From assembly GCF_036245865.1 (NCBI RefSeq), contig NZ_BTTW01000006.1, positions 1 through 64,000 of the forward strand: 64,000 nt of DNA, read 5' to 3'. Both the position numbers and the translations under genes were made by a program. Position 1 is the stretch's first letter, and every line of letters starts with the position of its first letter. Below are positions 61,046 through 64,000 of this stretch, piece after piece. The stretch comes from Corallococcus caeni. Lineage in GTDB: Bacteria; Myxococcota; Myxococcia; Myxococcales; Myxococcaceae. The notes beneath the pieces are model-generated. The model was not told the DNA's origin. It searched no databases and was given only the letters and a program-made list of their open reading frames with translations.

Positions 61046-61376
61046 CCGCCCGCACGCTTCCTTCCTTCCGCGCCGTTCACAGTCACCCGGGCCTCTTCCG
61101 CACCCTGGTTTTCCAGGGACGGGAGGGGCCCTTCGTGCTTCCGGGGCCCGGGGATGTCAGACGCTCGGGGCACAGTGGATCCCGGGTGCAGGACGGGCGG
61201 GGTGGGGCACTGGCGGCAAGAGGGCGGTCATGGAGCAAGAGCACTTCGCGCTGGGTGGTTTTCCGCAGGGACCGGCAGAGACCTCCTCTCGCGGTTCCAT
61301 TCCCCTGCGGACGCGGCGTACGGAAGTGGGACGGGAACTGTCGCAGCGGGAGCACACCGCTACAGTGCGCCCCGTC
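61046..61376. other. 331-base intergenic region before priA
   Basis: An in-frame ATG at 61230 with a purine-rich site would extend PriA by 49 residues. The codons there often end in A or T, unlike the genome, and the added residues do not match PriA. A TACAGT sequence lies at 61361-61366, only ten bases before the chosen GTG, so a nearly leaderless transcript is possible. Confidence 0.4.
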
Positions 61377-63623
61377 GTGAGCGCCACCCCTGCCCAACTT
61401 GCGTCCGTCGCCGTGGGCCGTCCCGTGCGCGGGGAGTTCACCTACCTGGTGCCGGAGGCACTCGGGGACAAGCTCGCCCCGGGGCAGCGCGTGCTGGTGC
61501 CCTTCGGCCGGGGCATGGCGCTGGGCTTCTACCTGGGGCCCGCGAACGCGCCGGTGGAGGGCGGCGTGCGGCTCAAGCCCATCCAGCGCGTGCTGGAGGA
61601 CTCGCCGTCCCTGCCCAAGGACCTCATCGCGCTCCTGCGCTTCACCGCCGAGCACTACCGCTATCCGCTGGGCGAGGTCATCCGCGGCGCGCTGCCGCCG
61701 GGCCTCTCCACCGCGGTGGATGAGAAGGAAGCGAAGCCGGACATCCAGTTCTTCGTGGAGGCGCTCGTCACGGAGGTGCCCCCTCAGCTGGCCCGCGCCC
61801 CGGCGCAGGCCGCCGTGCTCCAGTACCTCCTGGCGGTGGGGGGCCGCGCGCCGCTGGACGAGGTGACGCACGCCATCCCCGGCGCTCGCGAGACGCTGAA
61901 GAAGCTGGCGACGCGCAAGTTCGTGAAGTGGGTGGAGGTGACGCTCCAGGCCGGCGTGCGCGAGGGGCTGGTGCAGAACCGCCCGGACCGGCTCACCCCG
62001 GAGCAGGCCCTGGCGGTGAAGGAGCTCCAGGGCGCCGTCGACGCGGGCGGCTTCCAGCCGTACCTCCTGCACGGCGTCACCGGCAGCGGCAAGACGGAGG
62101 TGTACCTGCGCGCGGTGGAGCACACGCTCGCGCGCGGCCTGGGCAGCCTGGTGCTGGTGCCCGAAATCGCGCTGACGCCGCAGCTGGTGGGGCGCTTCCG
62201 CAGCCGCTTCGGCGGCGACGTGGCGGTGCTGCACTCGGGGCTGAAGGACCGCGAGCGGCTGTTCCACTGGCAGGCCCTGCGCAAGGGCACGGTGAAGATC
62301 GCCGTGGGCGTGCGCTCGGCGGTGTTCGCGCCGGTGGAGCACCTGGGGCTCATCGTCGTGGACGAGGAGCACGACCCGTCCTTCAAGCAGGACGAGAAGC
62401 TGCGCTACCAGGCGCGCGACCTGGCGGTGGTGCGCGGCAAGCAGGCCGGCGCGGTGGTGGTGCTGGGCTCGGCCACGCCGTCCCTGGAGACGCTCCAGAA
62501 CACGCGCTCCGGCCGCTACAAGCTCGTCGAGCTGAAGAACCGCGTGGATGACCGGCCCATGCCCACCATCAACCTGGTGGACCTGCGCGTGGAGCGTCCG
62601 CGCGAGGGGCAGGTGACGGAAGAGGCGCCCATCCTGAGCCCGCAGATGCTCCAGGCCATGGAGGAGACGGTGGCCAAGGGGCAGCAGGTCATCCTGTTCC
62701 TCAACCGCCGCGGCCACAGCACCATCCTCTTGTGCGAGGTGTGCGGCCTGTCGCTCAAGTGCCACGACTGCGACGTGTGCATGACGCACCACCGCTCCCA
62801 GAACCGGGTGGTGTGCCATTACTGCGGCGTGGCGTTCCCGGTGCCGAACGCCTGCCGCGAGTGCACGGGCCCGTTGCTCAAGCTGGGCATCGGCACGGAG
62901 CGCGTGGAGGCGGAGGTCCTGGAGAAGATGCCGCACGCCCGCGTGGCGCGGTTGGACCGTGACTCCGCGACGAGCGCGGAGAAGCTGACGGAGCTGCTGG
63001 CCTCGTTCGCGCGGCGGGAGCTGGACGTGCTGGTGGGCACGCAGATGGTGGCCAAGGGGCACGACTTCCCGGGCGTGACGCTGGTGTGCGTGGTGATGGC
63101 GGACACGTCCCTGGCGATTCCCGATTTCCGAGCCGCCGAGCGGACCTTCCACCTGTTGACCCAGGTGGCGGGGCGCGCGGGGCGCGGCAAGGACCCGGGC
63201 CGGGTGCTGGTGCAGACCTACAACCCGGACGCGGAGCCGGTGAAGCGGGTGCTGGCGCACGACTTCGACGGGTTCTCCAAGCAGGAGCTGGAGTGGCGCA
63301 AGGCGCTGGCCTATCCGCCCTTCGCGCGCATGGCGGCCGTCCGGCTGGAGGGCGAGCACCCCGAGCAGACGGCGGGCGTGGCGCGCTTCCTGGGAAACCT
63401 GGTCGGGCGGCACATGCCGCCGGCCTCGGCGGGGGTGCGCCTTTTGGGGCCCGCCCTGGCGCCGATTGCCCGAATCCGGGGCAAGACGCGCTGGCAGCTG
63501 CTCCTGAAGGCGCCGACGCATTCTGCGCTCGCCCCATTGCTCGCCCGCCTGGAGGCGGCGTTGCCGGATGTGCCCAACGGGGTGAAGGTCGTCATCGACG
63601 TGGATCCCGGGGCCATGCTGTAG
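61377..63623 (+). CDS. priA: primosomal replication helicase PriA
   Basis: This encodes 748 residues from GTG 61377 ([16 protein letters not shown]), which matches the family N-terminus; no obvious ribosome-binding site. Seen: the 3'-DNA-end-binding N-terminal part ([14 protein letters not shown]) and Walker [10 protein letters not shown]. The DEEH box follows in [12 protein letters not shown]. The zinc-binding Cys set lies in [13 protein letters not shown] and [17 protein letters not shown], then [13 protein letters not shown] and QVAGRAGRG. Known: PriA restarts stalled replication forks with PriB/DnaT-type partners and a zinc motif. The motif set is complete, so the helicase should be active. 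Confidence 0.95.
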   Translation: MSATPAQLASVAVGRPVRGEFTYLVPEALGDKLAPGQRVLVPFGRGMALGFYLGPANAPVEGGVRLKPIQRVLEDSPSLPKDLIALLRFTAEHYRYPLGEVIRGALPPGLSTAVDEKEAKPDIQFFVEALVTEVPPQLARAPAQAAVLQYLLAVGGRAPLDEVTHAIPGARETLKKLATRKFVKWVEVTLQAGVREGLVQNRPDRLTPEQALAVKELQGAVDAGGFQPYLLHGVTGSGKTEVYLRAVEHTLARGLGSLVLVPEIALTPQLVGRFRSRFGGDVAVLHSGLKDRERLFHWQALRKGTVKIAVGVRSAVFAPVEHLGLIVVDEEHDPSFKQDEKLRYQARDLAVVRGKQAGAVVVLGSATPSLETLQNTRSGRYKLVELKNRVDDRPMPTINLVDLRVERPREGQVTEEAPILSPQMLQAMEETVAKGQQVILFLNRRGHSTILLCEVCGLSLKCHDCDVCMTHHRSQNRVVCHYCGVAFPVPNACRECTGPLLKLGIGTERVEAEVLEKMPHARVARLDRDSATSAEKLTELLASFARRELDVLVGTQMVAKGHDFPGVTLVCVVMADTSLAIPDFRAAERTFHLLTQVAGRAGRGKDPGRVLVQTYNPDAEPVKRVLAHDFDGFSKQELEWRKALAYPPFARMAAVRLEGEHPEQTAGVARFLGNLVGRHMPPASAGVRLLGPALAPIARIRGKTRWQLLLKAPTHSALAPLLARLEAALPDVPNGVKVVIDVDPGAML

Positions 63624-63639
63624 ACTCCCCGGCTCCCCC

Positions 63640-64000
63640 ATGGGCGCCTCGGTCCTCCTCGTACACGACGACATCGCCACCATCGCCGCCGTCCGGCGAC
63701 TGCTGTCCCGCGAAGGGCACGAGGTCATCCTCGCCACCTCCGCCGCGGACGCGCTCATCGCCTTCGGGCATCACCTGCCGGAGCTCATCGTGCTCGCGCC
63801 GGGCGTGGAGAGCGGCCGAGGGCGCGTGGTGCTGGAGGAGCTGGTGCAGCACCCGGAGGGCCACAAGGCCCGGGTGCTGTTGCTGAGCGAGGCCATCGAG
63901 GGCTTCAGCGCGCCGGTGGCGCCGCTGCCCCTGGACGGCCCCAGCTTCGTGACGCTGGTGGACACGTTGATCCGCGCACCGGCGGAGGCGGACGGCTGGC
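63640..64000 (+). CDS. degenerate receiver-domain protein, 5' part
   Basis: About 120 residues are visible before the window ends, starting at ATG 63640, 16 bases after priA. Seen: a receiver-like beginning ([20 protein letters not shown]) with the acidic pair intact, but the phosphoacceptor position is LAPG instead of L-D-x-x. The conserved Lys and Thr/Ser positions are shifted (LLLSE, then PLPLDGP with no Lys). Known: pseudo-receivers lacking the Asp are well described in myxobacteria (FrzS is one), and these bind partners without phosphorylation. Inference: a phosphorylation-independent regulator with more domains beyond the edge. Confidence 0.7.
   Translation, partial: MGASVLLVHDDIATIAAVRRLLSREGHEVILATSAADALIAFGHHLPELIVLAPGVESGRGRVVLEELVQHPEGHKARVLLLSEAIEGFSAPVAPLPLDGPSFVTLVDTLIRAPAEADGW

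Noticed and set aside
61230-61376. A 49-residue N-terminal extension of PriA from ATG 61230.
   Set aside because: The codons are unlike the genome's (many A/T third positions) and the residues have no counterpart in PriA, despite a fair ribosome-binding site.

Overview
The window is about 70% GC, its coding frames are dominated by G/C-ending codons, and it carries many lipoproteins, secreted hydrolases, a PP2C phosphatase, a methyl-accepting protein, an RHS-type protein and very long alanine/serine-rich proteins. This points to a myxobacterium (Myxococcota, most likely the Myxococcaceae; Corallococcus or Myxococcus would fit, but the genus is my inference). About 49 genes are supported. I found no rRNA, tRNA, CRISPR array, insertion sequence or phage gene.

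Layout: 1-877 holds the N-terminus of a secreted RHS/YD-type protein and an upstream lipoprotein. 985-3944 is a translationally coupled HSP90-family chaperone and TPR protein. 4155-7997 holds a secreted metallo-beta-lactamase-fold hydrolase, a TerB/LETM1-like protein and a duplicated spondin-domain lipoprotein. 8206-10247 is a compositionally distinct island: a three-domain PIN-GNAT-ASCH-like protein overlapping a stand-alone ASCH protein. 10314-17015 holds an aldo/keto reductase, a short-chain dehydrogenase, a coupled ABC exporter pair and a second aldo/keto reductase. 17148-25670 holds an arylsulfatase, an M4 metalloprotease, a FUSC-type membrane protein and a HEAT-repeat lipoprotein. 25773-29661 is a housekeeping run (HAMP-like membrane protein, fmt, a degenerate dehydroquinase-like protein, rsmB), convergent with a LysR regulator. 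30695-38553 holds a glycosyltransferase, a dehydrogenase, a thioredoxin-like protein, an aminotransferase, a secreted hydrolase-like protein with an anchored neighbour, and an acidic disordered protein. 38943-50876 holds PP2C, a chemoreceptor, a FabG-like reductase, a DUF1028-like secreted protein, glutaryl-CoA dehydrogenase, a DUF2058-like protein, envelope proteins, an M3-like peptidase and a pseudouridine synthase. 50957-57736 is one 2,259-residue protein built from TPR-like parts and three unrelated repeat families. 57750-64000 holds a beta-barrel-type protein, galU with an envelope protein, a glutathione transferase, priA and a degenerate receiver cut by the window edge.

The best candidate for an undescribed system is the pair at 8386-10247. 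A PIN nuclease-like domain, a GNAT acetyltransferase domain and an ASCH/PUA-like domain are fused in one polypeptide. A second ASCH protein that looks paralogous to the fused domain overlaps it. Codon use in the pair differs sharply from its neighbours. PIN, GNAT and ASCH families all have known RNA- or tRNA-directed members, so an RNA-targeting defence, toxin or RNA-modification module is a reasonable hypothesis, but it is inference. Second in interest is the giant repeat-mosaic protein, followed by the dehydroquinase-like protein that lacks the family's catalytic residues and carries a repeated basic tail.
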